15,727 nt of DNA. Source: an uncultured Lachnospiraceae bacterium. Its GTDB lineage: Bacteria > Bacillota > Clostridia > Lachnospirales > Lachnospiraceae. The notes under the pieces were generated by a model. The model was given only the letters and a program-made list of their open reading frames with translations, was not told the DNA's origin and did no database searches. This document shows, piece after piece, positions 1-6,586 of the stretch. Positions within the stretch are counted from its first letter, which is position 1. Each line of letters begins with the position of its first letter. The position numbers and the translations under genes were made by a program. The stretch lies in contig CAJUDZ010000040.1 in assembly GCA_910584965.1 (NCBI GenBank), positions 1 to 15,727 on the forward strand, read 5' to 3'.

Positions 1-236
1 AGCTGCTTTTTCGTTTGCACCACCTTCGATTCTTTCCTTAACGATTTGTTAAATTATTCAATGTCATCAGGTTACCACAAACGCATACACAATTCTATTC
101 AATTTTGCTTAATCTCCCTTTACTTTATTCTTTGCAATCATCATCTGCCTTGCCTGTTCCCTCTGCCCGGTGCTGACTGCTCTCGGCTTGCGGCAGCTGA
201 CGTATGACTTTCCTACATCAGCCGGACACACGATAT
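1..236. other. Left-edge region without a recognisable gene
   Basis: No convincing coding region is seen between the left edge and the hairpin that follows galM. A 70-codon minus-strand frame (109-321) runs through the galM terminator and into the galM 3' end, and matches no family I know. The first ~80 bases are AT-rich and may be the upstream region of a minus-strand gene lying off the left edge. Adjacent GTG codons on the minus strand (bases 18-23) could start it, but they lack a well-spaced ribosome binding site. Confidence 0.4.
53..80 (-). promoter_or_regulatory. Possible promoter for a gene off the left edge
   Basis: On the minus strand TTGTGG (75-80) lies 16 bases before AATAAT (53-58), a fair match to the sigma-A consensus in an AT-rich stretch. 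It would fire leftwards out of the window. No gene is visible to confirm it, so this is tentative. Confidence 0.25.
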
Positions 237-290
237 GAAAACGGGCTGACTCCGCCGGAATATCCGGCCGGCGTGTCAGCCCGTTCTTTT
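237..290 (-). terminator. Hairpin terminator after galM
   Basis: AACGGGCTGAC (240-250) pairs with GTCAGCCCGTT (275-285), an 11-bp stem. A second GC-rich inverted repeat (GCCGG / CCGGC) lies inside the loop. On the minus strand the stem is followed by TTTT, and on the plus strand by a T-rich run, so it could work in both directions. It lies about 30 bases after the galM stop and probably ends the pfkA-dnaX-ybaB-recR-galM transcript. Confidence 0.75.
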
Positions 291-313
291 TACGGAAACT
301 CTTTTTGCGTTTT

Positions 314-1357
314 TTATACAAACTGATAAACCGTCACCGCTTCATAATCCCTGTCCGGCCCGAAAACATTGGACGGAAAATCCGGGTGGTTAATCGTATC
401 CGGGAAATACTGCGTTTCCAAACACATTCCCACTCTCGGCCCATAAGGTACGCCGTCTTTTCCGGTTCCGGCACCGATGCAGTTTCCTGCATAAAACTGG
501 ACACCGGGAAGGGTTGTAAACGCTTTCATTTTTCTGCCGCTTTTCGGATCTTCCACCGTCGCAATTTCCCGGAGCGTGCCGTCGGCGCCGTCGATGACAA
601 AATTATGGTCATACCCCTGGCCAAGCTTCAACTGCTCAAAATCGGCCCCGATATCCTGGCCGATCGGTTTGGGACTCGTAAAGTCCATCGGCGTTCCCGT
701 TACCGGCGCGATTTCTCCGGTCGGAATACAGCCGGGAACAACCGGCGTATAATTGCCCGCATGAATCATCAGGATATGGTCTTCTATTTTACCGGCCTGA
801 TGTCCGCTCAGATTAAAATACGTGTGGTTCGTCATATTGATCACCGTATTTTTGTCGGACGTTCCGTGATATTTCAGCTGAAGCGCATTATCATCGGAAA
901 GGCTGTAAGTCATTGTAATTCTTTTATTACCGGGAAATCCCATATCGCCGTCCGGCGCTTCCAGGAAAAGGGTAACGCTTGTTTCGCCCGTCTCCGCCAC
1001 CTCCCATACCCGTTTATGGTAACCGCTTGCAATACTGCTGTGCAGGTTATTCGGCCCGTCATTCTTTTCGATCTGATATGTTTTGCCGTCAATCCGAAAT
1101 TCCGCGTTTCCGGTGCGGTTCGCGCTCGGTCCGATGGTGGAACCAAAAAAGCTCTCATTACTATAATAGTCTTCCAGTTTGTCATAACCCAGCACAATAT
1201 CTTCCACGCTGCCGTCTTTATCCGGTACATACAGGTTCACGAGCGTCGCGCCATATGTGATCAGCCTTGCTTTTATGCCGTTCGCATTCTCCAGCGTGTA
1301 AGCATATACTTCACAGCCGTCCTGTGTCGTTCCAAAAAGTTTCTTTGTCATCGCCAT
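314..1357 (-). CDS. galM: Aldose 1-epimerase (galactose mutarotase)
   Basis: This 347-residue cytoplasmic enzyme interconverts the alpha and beta anomers of aldohexoses such as galactose and glucose; related enzymes also act on xylose and arabinose. The family signature is complete. NRTG (80-83) and NLHSS (His106) lie in the first half, the NHTYFNLSGH block gives His178, GYDHNF carries Asp250, and CLETQYFPD carries the catalytic base Glu314. The length is typical of the family. The ATG is preceded by AGGAGG at a spacing of 10. It is last in the minus-strand cluster, 87 bases after recR, with a possible hairpin in that gap. It could be co-transcribed with recR or have a promoter I cannot see. 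The family call is firm; the exact sugar is not determined. A near-perfect cre-like site lies inside the 3' third of the gene. Confidence 0.95.
   Translation of the reverse strand: MAMTKKLFGTTQDGCEVYAYTLENANGIKARLITYGATLVNLYVPDKDGSVEDIVLGYDKLEDYYSNESFFGSTIGPSANRTGNAEFRIDGKTYQIEKNDGPNNLHSSIASGYHKRVWEVAETGETSVTLFLEAPDGDMGFPGNKRITMTYSLSDDNALQLKYHGTSDKNTVINMTNHTYFNLSGHQAGKIEDHILMIHAGNYTPVVPGCIPTGEIAPVTGTPMDFTSPKPIGQDIGADFEQLKLGQGYDHNFVIDGADGTLREIATVEDPKSGRKMKAFTTLPGVQFYAGNCIGAGTGKDGVPYGPRVGMCLETQYFPDTINHPDFPSNVFGPDRDYEAVTVYQFV
515..528. promoter_or_regulatory. cre-like (CcpA) site inside galM
   Basis: The 14 bases TGTAAACGCTTTCA fit the catabolite-responsive-element consensus TGWNANCGNTNWCA at every position. 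It lies within galM coding sequence, where it encodes Lys-Ala-Phe-Thr-region residues, so the match could be chance. Intragenic cre sites can act as transcription roadblocks in Firmicutes. No CcpA gene is in the window. Confidence 0.3.
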
Positions 1358-1384
1358 GATTTATCATCCTCCTGCTCATTCTTC

Positions 1385-1443
1385 AGGGAATGGCATCCAT
1401 GCTCCCGGACGCTTTTTTCGATGCCCGGAAATCTTCATTCCCT
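1385..1443 (-). other. Inverted repeat spanning the recR-galM gap
   Basis: AGGGAATG (1385-1392) and CATTCCCT (1436-1443) are 8-bp complementary arms that enclose most of the 87-base gap, starting right after the recR stop codon. Short CCGG-containing segments inside could pair further. On the minus strand no clear T-run follows, so this is a weak terminator or a processing structure at best. Confidence 0.3.
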
Positions 1444-1444
1444 C

Positions 1445-2041
1445 TTATAATTCCGTTCTTCCTTCCAGCGCACGCAATAACGTCACTTCGTCTATATATT
1501 CCAGGTCGCCGCCCACCGGCACGCCGCTGGCGATTCTGGTCACTTTTATGCCGGTCGGCTTAATCAGTTTACCGATATACATAGCGGTTGTTTCGCCCTC
1601 CAGGCTGGAATTGGTCGCGATAATAACCTCCTGAATATCCGATTGCAGACGCTGCATCAGCTCTTTTAACCGGATATCGTTAGGACCGATTCCGAGCATC
1701 GGAGAAATTGCGCCGTGCAAAACATGATAGACACCCGCATATTTTCCCGTTTTTTCATAGGCCGCAAGATCTCTCGTATTTTCAACGACCATAATCGTCT
1801 TATGGTCTCTTCCCTCATTGGCACAGACGGGGCAGAGCTCCCGTTCGGTCAGGGTAAAACATTCTTTACAATGTCTGACGTTTGTCCGGGCTTCCACCAT
1901 GGATGCCGCAAGCCGCTCCACTTTTTCCCTGGGCATATTGATCAGATGAAAAGCGAGCCTCTGCGCGGATTTGTTCCCGATTCCGGGCAGCCCGGCCAGT
2001 TCTTCGATTAATTTATTGATATGTCCGCCGTACAAGTCCAT
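1445..2041 (-). CDS. recR: Recombination protein RecR
   Basis: RecR acts with RecO (and RecF) to load RecA on single-stranded DNA during gap repair. The 198-residue product shows the standard layout. A helix-hairpin-helix LPGIGNKSAQRLAFHL spans residues 18-33. A four-cysteine zinc module is at C58, C61, C70 and C73. A Toprim domain has the acidic residue in VVENTRDL (Glu87) and the block HGAISPM. The usual C-terminal VGGDLEYIDEVTL segment is also present. The ATG shares one base with the TGA of ybaB (TGATG), so translation is probably coupled. A GGAGG lies 12 bases upstream, which is too far to be optimal and fits coupling. Gene order dnaX-ybaB-recR is widely conserved in bacteria. Confidence 0.97.
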   Translation of the reverse strand: MDLYGGHINKLIEELAGLPGIGNKSAQRLAFHLINMPREKVERLAASMVEARTNVRHCKECFTLTERELCPVCANEGRDHKTIMVVENTRDLAAYEKTGKYAGVYHVLHGAISPMLGIGPNDIRLKELMQRLQSDIQEVIIATNSSLEGETTAMYIGKLIKPTGIKVTRIASGVPVGGDLEYIDEVTLLRALEGRTEL

Positions 2042-2394
2042 CAGAAGGGTAATCCTCCGCCCAGTCCGAGTCCTCCGGTCATTTTATTCATGATTTCGGC
2101 ATTCGCTTCTTCCGCCATACGCAATGCTTCGTTTGTCGCCGCCATAATAAGGTCTTCCAGCATTTCCACATCGTCGGGATCAACGACCTCCTGTGATAAT
2201 TTTACTTTGGCGATCTCCTTTTTCCCGGTTACGGTCACTTCCACCGCGCCGCCGCCCGCTTTGGCCGTAAATTCTTTCGTTTCCAGCTCTTTCTGGCTTT
2301 CCTCCATCTGCCGCTGCATCCTCTGAGCCTGTTTCATCAGATTGTTCATGTTTCCCGGCATTCCGCCTCCCGGAAATCCTCCACGCTTAGCCAT
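2041..2394 (-). CDS. ybaB: YbaB/EbfC family nucleoid-associated protein
   Basis: This 117-residue DNA-binding protein belongs to the small family encoded between dnaX and recR in most bacteria. Members form dimers and bind DNA with broad specificity. Visible features are a Gly/Met-rich N-terminus (residues 5-16), a helical segment with LMKQAQRMQRQMEE (about 19-32), the conserved AGGGAVEVTVTGKKEI strand region, and the VDPDDVEMLEDLI block. A glycine-rich tail follows. The length is usual for the family. The start has AAAGG/AGGT-like pairing 7-14 bases upstream. The stop overlaps the recR start by one base. The call rests on both sequence and position. Confidence 0.95.
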   Translation of the reverse strand: MAKRGGFPGGGMPGNMNNLMKQAQRMQRQMEESQKELETKEFTAKAGGGAVEVTVTGKKEIAKVKLSQEVVDPDDVEMLEDLIMAATNEALRMAEEANAEIMNKMTGGLGLGGGLPF

Positions 2395-2416
2395 TTCAAT
2401 ACCTATACCTTTCTTT

Positions 2417-3991
2417 TTATTCTGTTTCTTCTATTTCCATATGGATGATCTGACTCAGGTCAATATAATCCTGTGCAAAGTCGCGATCGCTCCGTATGCT
2501 CTGAATTGTCACTTCGATTTCCTTGCCGGCCACATTGGAAATGATCTGTTCGAGCAGTTTCTTATTTTCTTCCTGTTTCAGAAAATAATCCGATGCCAGG
2601 CCGTCTTCCAGCACTACCATAAGTCTGTTATCCCCGCCGAGGCTGAGTCTGGCTTCTTTCAGATATTTTTTCATCGGCATCGAAGTTTCACCGACAACGG
2701 ACGGCCAGCTGCCCACGATTCTCTTAATATCTTCCGGCACGGCTTTTTCAAGCTGCGCACGTTTTACCGGCGTTTCCGCGGCCGGCGTGTTTTCCTGACG
2801 TGCGGCCGGCGCTCCCTCGGCCGGAACCAGGGCTGTTCCTTTTTCCAGCTTCTCCTCTATCATACGGATTCTGTCAGCCAGCGAGCCTGCATCGGCCTCC
2901 ATTCCGGGCCGGCACAGCTTGATGAGCGCGATCTCAATCAAAATCCTTTTCTGCGAAGCATATTTAATCTGCCCGGACAGCTCGGAAAAAATCCGGATAT
3001 ACCGCATAACCCTGTCCGTTTCGATACTCTCCGCTTCCGCTTTTAACCGGAGCAGGTTTTCGGAAGACACATCGATAATATCCTCGATCGAATCCGAAGT
3101 CTTCGCAAGCAGCAGATTCCGCAGATACCATGTGAAATCCGTAACGAACTGGGTCAGTTCCCGGCCCTGCATAACAATTTCTTCCAGCAGGGATATACAG
3201 CCCTGTACATCCCGCTCCGCCACAAATCCGAGCAGCCGGCTGAACACGCCGGTATCCACGGCGCCGAGCACATCCAGCACTTTATCATAAGTGAGTTCCT
3301 GCCCGAAATGGAAAGCGATACACTGATCGAGCAGGCTGAGCGCGTCACGGAAAGAACCGTCCGCGGTCTTTGCGACATAGCGCAGCGCCTTATCTTCCAC
3401 CTGAATCTGTTCCACTTCCATCAGTTCCCGGAGTCTGTCCGTGATCGTATCGATCGAAATTCTCCGAAAATCGTACCGCTGGCAGCGGGACAGTATCGTT
3501 ATCGGTATTTTATGGACCTCCGTCGTCGCCAGAATAAAAATCACATAGGAGGGCGGTTCCTCCAGCGTTTTTAAAAGCGCATTAAAGGCTCCTATGGAAA
3601 GCATATGAACTTCATCGATAATATAAACCTTATAATTTCCTTCTGTCGGAGAATAGGACACCTCATCGACAATCTCCCGGATATTGTCCACGCCGTTGTT
3701 GGATGCCGCGTCGATTTCGATCACGTTCATGCTGACACCCGCGGCAATGGCTTTACATGTCGGACATTCTCTGCACGGACTTCCGTCCACGGGATGCTCG
3801 CAGTTTACCGCTTTGGCAAAAATCTTGGCGATCGACGTTTTCCCCGTTCCTCTCGTCCCGCAGAAAAGATAAGCATGCCCGACCCTTCCCGCCTTAATCT
3901 GATTTCTAAGTGTGGTAACGATATGCTCCTGCCCTTTTACGTCCTCGAAACAATCCGGCCGGAATTTCCGGTACAGCGCCGTATATGACAT
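2417..3991 (-). CDS. dnaX: DNA polymerase III subunit gamma/tau
   Basis: This is the ATPase subunit of the clamp loader that places the beta sliding clamp at the replication fork. The AAA+ core is intact. Walker A GTRGTGKTS is at 45-53. The zinc cysteines are C64, C73, C76 and C79. Walker B is IIDEVH (D126, E127), the LEEPP motif is at 143-147, and the SRC arginine-finger motif is at 168-170. Domain III follows, then a Pro/Ala-rich linker (about 390-415) and a C-terminal tau-like domain. At 524 residues it is the common Firmicute length. The ATG has GGGAG six bases upstream. It lies 27 bases after pfkA and 22 bases before ybaB, so one transcript is likely. Near residue 383 there is a short A-run flanked by a GAGGAG and a small hairpin. 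This resembles the arrangement that drives gamma-producing frameshifting in E. coli, but the slippery run is only five As. Confidence 0.97.
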   Translation of the reverse strand: MSYTALYRKFRPDCFEDVKGQEHIVTTLRNQIKAGRVGHAYLFCGTRGTGKTSIAKIFAKAVNCEHPVDGSPCRECPTCKAIAAGVSMNVIEIDAASNNGVDNIREIVDEVSYSPTEGNYKVYIIDEVHMLSIGAFNALLKTLEEPPSYVIFILATTEVHKIPITILSRCQRYDFRRISIDTITDRLRELMEVEQIQVEDKALRYVAKTADGSFRDALSLLDQCIAFHFGQELTYDKVLDVLGAVDTGVFSRLLGFVAERDVQGCISLLEEIVMQGRELTQFVTDFTWYLRNLLLAKTSDSIEDIIDVSSENLLRLKAEAESIETDRVMRYIRIFSELSGQIKYASQKRILIEIALIKLCRPGMEADAGSLADRIRMIEEKLEKGTALVPAEGAPAARQENTPAAETPVKRAQLEKAVPEDIKRIVGSWPSVVGETSMPMKKYLKEARLSLGGDNRLMVVLEDGLASDYFLKQEENKKLLEQIISNVAGKEIEVTIQSIRSDRDFAQDYIDLSQIIHMEIEETE

Positions 3992-4018
3992 ATAAATCTC
4001 CCATTCCTGACATATTCT

Positions 4019-5092
4019 TTAGTCACCGAAACTGATGCCCGTCATTTTTGCTTCCTGAACGATGGTTGCGTCCGGTGATACCATTTTCAGTTTGCCCGCA
4101 ACCTCTTCCAGCGGAACCTTAACTACTTCTCTGTTCTTATAGCCTACCATAAAACCGTATTCACCCTTTAAGATCAGCTTTCCGGCCTCCGCACCGAGAC
4201 GCGTCGCAAATACACGGTCATACGGACACGGACTTCCGCCTCTCTGGGTATGTCCGGGAACCGTTACACGCACATCCTGTCCGGTCTTTTTCTGAATGCG
4301 GTCCGCGATCTCGTAGGAAACGGAGGGATACGGATAATTTTTCATCTTTTCCTTATATTCTTTCTTGGAAAGTTTGGCGTCCTCTTTGGAAATCGCGCCT
4401 TCCGCAACTGCCATAATCGTAAATTTGGAGCCGCGCGCCATCCGCCCGTTAATCGCCTTGACCACTTTATCAATATCATAAGGAATCTCAGGTATCAGAA
4501 TGATATCCGCTCCGCCCGCCATGCCGGCGTTCAGCGTCAGCCAGCCGACTTTATGTCCCATTACTTCCACGATAAAAATACGTCCGTGGGAAGCCGCCGT
4601 CGTATGAATACAGTCGATGCAGTCCGTTGCAATATTAACCGCGCTCTGGAAACCGAATGTCATATCCGTTCCCCACAGATCGTTATCGATGGTCTTCGGA
4701 AGTGTTACGACATTCAGGCCTTCCTCTCTTAACATATTAGCCGTCTTATGCGTTCCGTTTCCGCCCAGAATGACAAGGCAGTCCAGTTTCAGTTTATAAT
4801 AGTTCTGCTTCATTGCTTCCACTTTGTCAAGACCATTCTCATCCGGCTCCCGCATCAGTTTAAACGGTGTTCTGGAGCTTCCAAGAATCGTTCCGCCCTT
4901 CGTCAGGATACCCGAAAAATCCATTCCCGTCAGCATACGGAAATCGCCGTATATCAGGCCCTTATAGCCTTCTAAAAATCCATAAATCTCCACATCTTCT
5001 CCACTGCACGACAGACACTTTACGACGCCTCTCATCGCCGCATTAAGCGCCTGGCAGTCTCCACCACTGGTCAGCATACCGATTCTTTTCAT
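4019..5092 (-). CDS. pfkA: 6-phosphofructokinase (long-clade, mixed signature)
   Basis: This enzyme phosphorylates fructose 6-phosphate to fructose 1,6-bisphosphate in glycolysis. The 357-residue protein carries the N-terminal nucleotide-binding GMLTSGGD motif (5-12), GGNGT (110-114), the catalytic PKTIDND block (132-138, with Asp136 as base), and VMGHKVGWL in place of the classical MGR. A glycine in the fourth position of GGNGT is typical of ATP use. A lysine before TIDND is typical of PPi-dependent and mixed-clade enzymes. Asn replaces the usual Asp in GGDGT. It therefore belongs to the mixed-substrate clade; ATP is the more likely donor, but this is inference. The ATG has AAAGGAGG at a spacing of seven. 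A strong promoter lies about 75-100 bases upstream. The gene heads the pfkA-dnaX-ybaB-recR cluster. Confidence 0.93.
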   Translation of the reverse strand: MKRIGMLTSGGDCQALNAAMRGVVKCLSCSGEDVEIYGFLEGYKGLIYGDFRMLTGMDFSGILTKGGTILGSSRTPFKLMREPDENGLDKVEAMKQNYYKLKLDCLVILGGNGTHKTANMLREEGLNVVTLPKTIDNDLWGTDMTFGFQSAVNIATDCIDCIHTTAASHGRIFIVEVMGHKVGWLTLNAGMAGGADIILIPEIPYDIDKVVKAINGRMARGSKFTIMAVAEGAISKEDAKLSKKEYKEKMKNYPYPSVSYEIADRIQKKTGQDVRVTVPGHTQRGGSPCPYDRVFATRLGAEAGKLILKGEYGFMVGYKNREVVKVPLEEVAGKLKMVSPDATIVQEAKMTGISFGD

Positions 5093-5133
5093 TCCGATTC
5101 CTCCTTTAAATATTCTCTTTCATATGTTCTGCC

Positions 5134-5149
5134 TGCTTTCCGGAAAGCA
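5134..5149. promoter_or_regulatory. Perfect 16-nt palindrome in the pfkA leader
   Basis: TGCTTTCCGGAAAGCA is fully self-complementary. It begins about eight bases downstream of the predicted pfkA transcription start and lies upstream of the ribosome binding site. It could be an operator for a dimeric repressor, or a stable hairpin at the 5' end of the mRNA. No regulator gene is visible in the window. Confidence 0.5.
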
Positions 5150-5163
5150 CACATATTTATTAA

Positions 5164-5192
5164 ATTATATAATATTTTAAAAAGTATCACAA
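5164..5192 (-). promoter_or_regulatory. Sigma-A promoter for pfkA
   Basis: On the minus strand TTGTGA (-35, bases 5187-5192) is separated by exactly 17 bases from a perfect TATAAT (-10, bases 5164-5169) in very AT-rich DNA. Transcription would start near 5157, giving a leader of about 65 bases before the pfkA ATG. Confidence 0.8.
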
Positions 5193-5214
5193 CAAAATTA
5201 TTCCGTTACTGCGA

Positions 5215-5342
5215 TACAATGTGATAACACCCCGTCCGGAAAACGGAAACGCGCTTTCATAAAAACGATGCCCTGCGCGTTCTCCCGCCTCCCGAATCGG
5301 ATTGCAGCCTTGACCTTTTTTCCTTTTTTCAGTACAATGTGA
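5215..5342 (+). repeat. TACAATGTGA direct repeat in the divergent promoter region
   Basis: The decamer TACAATGTGA occurs at 5215-5224 and 5333-5342. The second copy contains the -10 element of the ABC operon. The first has no -35 partner, so it is not simply a second promoter. TATCAC (5185-5190, overlapping the pfkA -35) and GTGATA (5221-5226) also form an inverted pair. A cre-like GAAACGCGCTTTC, one base too long in the centre, lies at 5246-5258. Together these suggest regulator binding in the 354-base divergent gap, which holds no gene. Confidence 0.35.
5310..5338 (+). promoter_or_regulatory. Sigma-A promoter for the ABC transporter operon
   Basis: TTGACC (5310-5315) is separated by exactly 17 bases from TACAAT (5333-5338), a near-consensus promoter. 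The spacer is pyrimidine-rich with T-runs. Predicted start is near 5345, leaving a leader of about 100 bases before the ATPase gene. Confidence 0.75.
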
Positions 5343-5383
5343 ACATGATACAGTCTGCATGCCGTCTAAAAAAATCCCGTTTC

Positions 5384-5402
5384 GTCCGGGCGGCGGCCGG
5401 AC
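5384..5402 (+). other. GC-rich hairpin in the ABC operon leader
   Basis: GTCCGG (5384-5389) pairs with CCGGAC (5397-5402) across a seven-base loop. It lies in the untranslated leader between the promoter and the first gene. No T-run follows, so it is not a terminator by itself. It may stabilise the mRNA or take part in leader control. Confidence 0.4.
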
Positions 5403-5446
5403 CGTAACCTGTACTGACAAATAGAAAACACGGGGGCCTGTTCATT

Positions 5447-6541
5447 ATGGAAGTAACCTTACAGCATCTGACAAAAAAATTCCCGAACCGGGACAGAAAA
5501 AAACGGGAAGACGTTACTGCGGTCAATGACTTCAGTTTCGAAATACCGGACGGAAAGCTGATCGGGCTGCTCGGCCCATCCGGCTGCGGCAAAAGCACAA
5601 CGCTCAACCTGATCAGCGGGCTGATGAAACCGACGAGCGGGAAAATCTTTTTCGGCAAAGACGACGTTACCGATCTGCCGCCGGAAAACAGGGGAATCGG
5701 CCTGGTCTTCCAAAATTATGCCCTTTACCCGCATCTGACTGTAAAACAGAACATTCTTTTTCCGCTTCAGAATCTGAAGGGAAAAGATAAACTGTCCAAA
5801 TCCGAAATGCTCGAAAGAGCGGTGCAGTCGGCAAAACTCGTCCAGATCGACGAGCTGATGGAGCGCAGGCCGGGAGAGCTTTCCGGCGGCCAGCAGCAGC
5901 GTGTCGCCATCGCCCGCGCACTCGTCAAAATGCCCAAAGTTCTTCTGCTGGACGAGCCTCTTTCCAATCTGGACGCCCGACTGCGGCTCCAGACACGGGA
6001 AGAAATCCGCAGAATCCAGAAAGAAACAAAGATTACCACAATCTTTGTGACCCATGACCAGGAAGAAGCCATGAGCATCTCCGATATGATCGTCGTCATG
6101 AAAGAAGGCGTTGTACAGCAGATCGGAAAACCGCAGGAAGTTTATGACAATCCCGCCAATCTGTTTGTCGCCAGATTTCTCGGAACGCCTCCGATCAACG
6201 TCTTCGAAGGGCAGATCAGAGACGGACGGTTGTTGATTGGCAAAGATGTCGTTTTAAATACAAAAAACCTCTCCGACCGCAAGGTTTTGACCGGTATCAG
6301 ACCGGAAGGTTTCCTTTTGGAGGATAACGGGCCCCTTTGCTGTGAAGCGGGCGGTGTGGAAGTCATGGGCCGCGATATCAGCATTGTGTCCCGGAACGAG
6401 GCTTCCCTGAACCCGGCCATACGCTCCATTATCGGCGCCGACAGCAAAATCGATCCGTCCAAAACGGAAGTCCGGTTTTCACTCGTTCCCCGCAAGGTAT
6501 TTCTTTTCGATCATGAAACGGAAGAAAGAATTCTGTTTTAA
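5447..6541 (+). CDS. Carbohydrate ABC transporter ATP-binding protein (MsmK/UgpC type)
   Basis: This is the ATP-hydrolysing subunit of a CUT1-type sugar importer, acting as a dimer on the inner face of the membrane. All motifs are intact in the 364 residues. Walker A is GPSGCGKST (43-51) and the Q-loop is Gln89. The signature is LSGGQ (145-149), Walker B is VLLLDEP (165-171), the D-loop is SNLDA (173-177), and the H-loop histidine is His203. A C-terminal MalK-like regulatory/TOBE region covers about 235-364. The chosen ATG has a GGGGG about ten bases upstream, a modest ribosome binding site. It is first in the operon behind a strong promoter. Many Firmicute CUT1 importers share one ATPase encoded elsewhere, so a dedicated copy is a mild oddity. 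The substrate cannot be read from this subunit. Confidence 0.93.
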   Translation: MEVTLQHLTKKFPNRDRKKREDVTAVNDFSFEIPDGKLIGLLGPSGCGKSTTLNLISGLMKPTSGKIFFGKDDVTDLPPENRGIGLVFQNYALYPHLTVKQNILFPLQNLKGKDKLSKSEMLERAVQSAKLVQIDELMERRPGELSGGQQQRVAIARALVKMPKVLLLDEPLSNLDARLRLQTREEIRRIQKETKITTIFVTHDQEEAMSISDMIVVMKEGVVQQIGKPQEVYDNPANLFVARFLGTPPINVFEGQIRDGRLLIGKDVVLNTKNLSDRKVLTGIRPEGFLLEDNGPLCCEAGGVEVMGRDISIVSRNEASLNPAIRSIIGADSKIDPSKTEVRFSLVPRKVFLFDHETEERILF

Positions 6542-6548
6542 TGCCTTT

Positions 6549-6569
6549 GCCCTGATCAACGGACAGGGC
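6549..6569 (+). other. Intercistronic hairpin between ATPase and first permease
   Basis: GCCCTG (6549-6554) pairs with CAGGGC (6564-6569) over a nine-base loop, seven bases after the ATPase stop and just before the ribosome binding site of the next gene. No T-run follows. It may tune mRNA stability and subunit ratio within the operon. Confidence 0.4.
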
Positions 6570-6586
6570 GGAAATGGAGACAGCAT

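Noticed and set aside
109..321. 70-codon minus-strand frame at the left end
   Set aside because: It overlaps the galM 3' end and its terminator hairpin, and its lysine/arginine-rich sequence resembles no known family.
305..1450. 381-codon open frame on the plus strand opposite galM and its upstream gap
   Set aside because: It is fully antisense to a clear galM gene, contains no recognisable motif and has no ribosome binding site; long antisense frames are common in this codon bias.
5187..5420. 77-codon minus-strand frame in the divergent gap
   Set aside because: It covers both the pfkA -35 and the ABC promoter region, has no ribosome binding site and no family resemblance; the gap is better explained as regulatory.
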